This document shows positions 6,341 through 6,614 of a stretch of DNA of 6,614 nt, piece after piece. The notes under the pieces were generated by a model. It was given only the letters and a program-made list of their open reading frames with translations, was not told where the DNA came from and did no database searches. Every line of letters starts with the position of its first letter. The stretch's first letter is position 1. The stretch lies in the NCBI GenBank assembly GCA_028691595.1, contig JAQUZA010000181.1, positions 1 through 6,614 on the forward strand. The letters are read 5' to 3'. Position numbers and translations under genes: made by a program. The stretch comes from Candidatus Rifleibacteriota bacterium. Its GTDB lineage: Bacteria; Muiribacteriota; Ozemobacteria; Ozemobacterales; Ozemobacteraceae.

Positions 6341-6400
6341 CCAAAAATGGTAACAGGTTCGAGGTTTCGGCGACCGAGTTTGGCACAGGATGTGCCGTAT

Positions 6401-6450
6401 GCAGGCGCGCCTGAGGATGCAGTGCGCGCCTGCCTCCCACGCGTGGGAGG
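6401..6450. repeat. GC-rich palindrome cluster
   Basis: GCAGGCGCGC (6401-6410) is inverted at 6424-6433. CAGGCGCGCCTG (6402-6413) is itself a perfect palindrome. CCTCCCACGCGTGGGAGG (6433-6450) is a perfect 18-bp palindrome immediately adjoining. This stretch is clearly richer in G+C than the AT-rich DNA to its left. Confidence 0.75.
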
Positions 6451-6482
6451 GTCGGGCGCAGCGACGCAGACAAGGCTGGGCT

Positions 6483-6500
6483 ATCCCGCCTTCGCGGGAT
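6483..6500. repeat. 7-bp stem-loop
   Basis: ATCCCGC (6483-6489), loop CTTC, and GCGGGAT (6494-6500) form a perfect hairpin. It has no T-run on either side. Confidence 0.6.
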
Positions 6501-6503
6501 CAC

Positions 6504-6537
6504 ATGGCTCTAATTGCCTGGCGGCAATAAGAGCCAT
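6504..6537. repeat. Long stem-loop downstream of the 5S gene
   Basis: ATGGCTCT-A-ATTGCC (6504-6518), a 4-nt loop, and GGCAAT-A-AGAGCCAT (6523-6537) form a stem of 14 pairs with a single internal mismatch. It lies just beyond the main rRNA terminator on the minus-strand path and could act as a back-up terminator or processing site. No T-run follows on the minus strand. Confidence 0.6.
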
Positions 6538-6540
6538 CTG

Positions 6541-6580
6541 AAAAGGGAAAGAGCCTCGCAACCAAAGTTACGAGGCTCTT
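6541..6580 (-). terminator. Intrinsic terminator of the rRNA operon
   Basis: On the minus strand the stem AAGAGCCTCGTAAC (6580-6567), loop TTTG, and GTTGCGAGGCTCTT (6562-6549) is followed by TCCCTTTT. The one imperfect position (6559/6570) is a C.A mismatch on the plus strand but a G.U pair in minus-strand RNA, which supports the orientation. It begins a few bases after the 5S 3' end. Confidence 0.85.
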
Positions 6581-6583
6581 ATA

Positions 6584-6614
6584 GACCTGGCGGCGACCGA
6601 CTCTCCCACGGAGT
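6584..6614 (-). rRNA. rrf: 5S rRNA, 3' end only (rest outside window)
   Basis: Read on the minus strand, the last 31 bases of the window contain CCGTGGGAGAGTCGGTCGCC followed by GCCAGGTC. This is the conserved 3' end of bacterial 5S rRNA, whose GCCGCCAGG terminal strand pairs with the 5' end. A strong terminator directly downstream fits the usual 16S-23S-5S order with 5S last. The mature 3' boundary is approximate, within about 2 nt of 6584. The rest of the rRNA operon would lie to the right of the window. Confidence 0.88.

Larger units (their letters stand above)
6148..6396. repeat. Tandem direct repeat, two copies of 112/113 bp plus a partial third
   Basis: Copy 1 spans 6148-6260 (113 bp) and copy 2 spans 6261-6372 (112 bp). 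A third copy begins at 6373 with ACCGAGTTTGGCACAGGATG and breaks off near 6396. The last 77 bp of copies 1 and 2 (6184-6260 and 6296-6372) are identical, while the first 36 bp differ at several sites. Copies touch directly with no spacers. Each full copy holds a CGGCC/GGCCG hairpin (6212-6228 and 6324-6340) that, read on the minus strand, is followed by AC and TTTTT. The units do not encode a recognisable protein. Confidence 0.9.
5786..6583. other. Gene-free rRNA-operon tail rich in hairpins and repeats
   Basis: About 800 bp carry no supported gene. From left to right it holds an AT-rich stretch upstream of the ParB-like gene, a 28-bp palindrome (6036-6063), a direct-repeat block (6148-6396), a palindrome cluster (6401-6537) and the rRNA terminator (6549-6580). 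Open frames at 6219-6503 (minus) and 6347-6541 (plus) are produced by the repeats and palindromes and have no ribosome-binding site or protein-like features. Confidence 0.7.

Noticed and set aside
6148..6396. CRISPR array
   Set aside because: The units are 112/113 bp and directly contiguous without variable spacers, and no cas gene is present.
6219..6503. Minus-strand 94-codon open frame
   Set aside because: It is built from the direct repeat and the palindrome cluster, repeats its own peptide, and has no ribosome-binding site.

Overview
This is a bacterial chromosomal window of roughly even base composition. It holds five protein genes, two of them in an operon, plus the 3' tip of an rRNA operon. 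Four genes are complete and one runs off the left edge. Nothing in it looks like a phage, a transposase or a CRISPR locus. Taxonomy cannot be fixed from this sequence. Two proteins with classical signal peptides, one carrying a DSYGDGWNG-type extracellular domain, and a propionate-CoA-transferase-type enzyme would suit an uncultured, possibly anaerobic, Gram-negative-like bacterium, but that is inference.

Left third (1-1548). A secreted fibronectin-III/DSYGDGWNG protein lies on the minus strand. It starts at a TTG at 912 and is cut by the window edge. A strong minus-strand promoter at 1135-1163 implies a leader of about 215 nt containing repeated GGTTC/GAACC boxes. The rest of this divergent intergenic region carries one REP-like repeat (about 1410-1450) and the promoter of the next operon (1479-1508).

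Middle (1549-4390). A two-gene plus-strand operon encodes a divergent MetX-family alpha/beta-hydrolase acyltransferase and, 27 bp downstream, a single-chain family I CoA-transferase (YdiF/Pct type, catalytic Glu330). One enzyme uses or attacks acyl thioesters and the other makes them by CoA exchange, so they probably serve one acyl-CoA pathway whose substrate is unknown. Two stem-loops and a weak promoter separate them from the next gene.

Right part (4391-6614). A periplasmic TPR/coiled-coil protein (plus) converges on a small ParB-like protein (minus), with the two stop codons directly abutting. A gene-free stretch of about 800 bp follows. Its left part holds a perfect 28-bp palindrome. Its right part holds two full copies and one partial copy of a 112/113-bp direct repeat, a cluster of GC-rich palindromes, and finally the rRNA terminator and the 3' end of a minus-strand 5S rRNA. 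The rRNA operon therefore transcribes leftward toward the ParB-like gene, and the space between them contains about eight hairpins, two of them in the tandem repeat and terminator-like only on the minus strand. This hairpin- and repeat-rich rrn tail is the most unusual part of the window.
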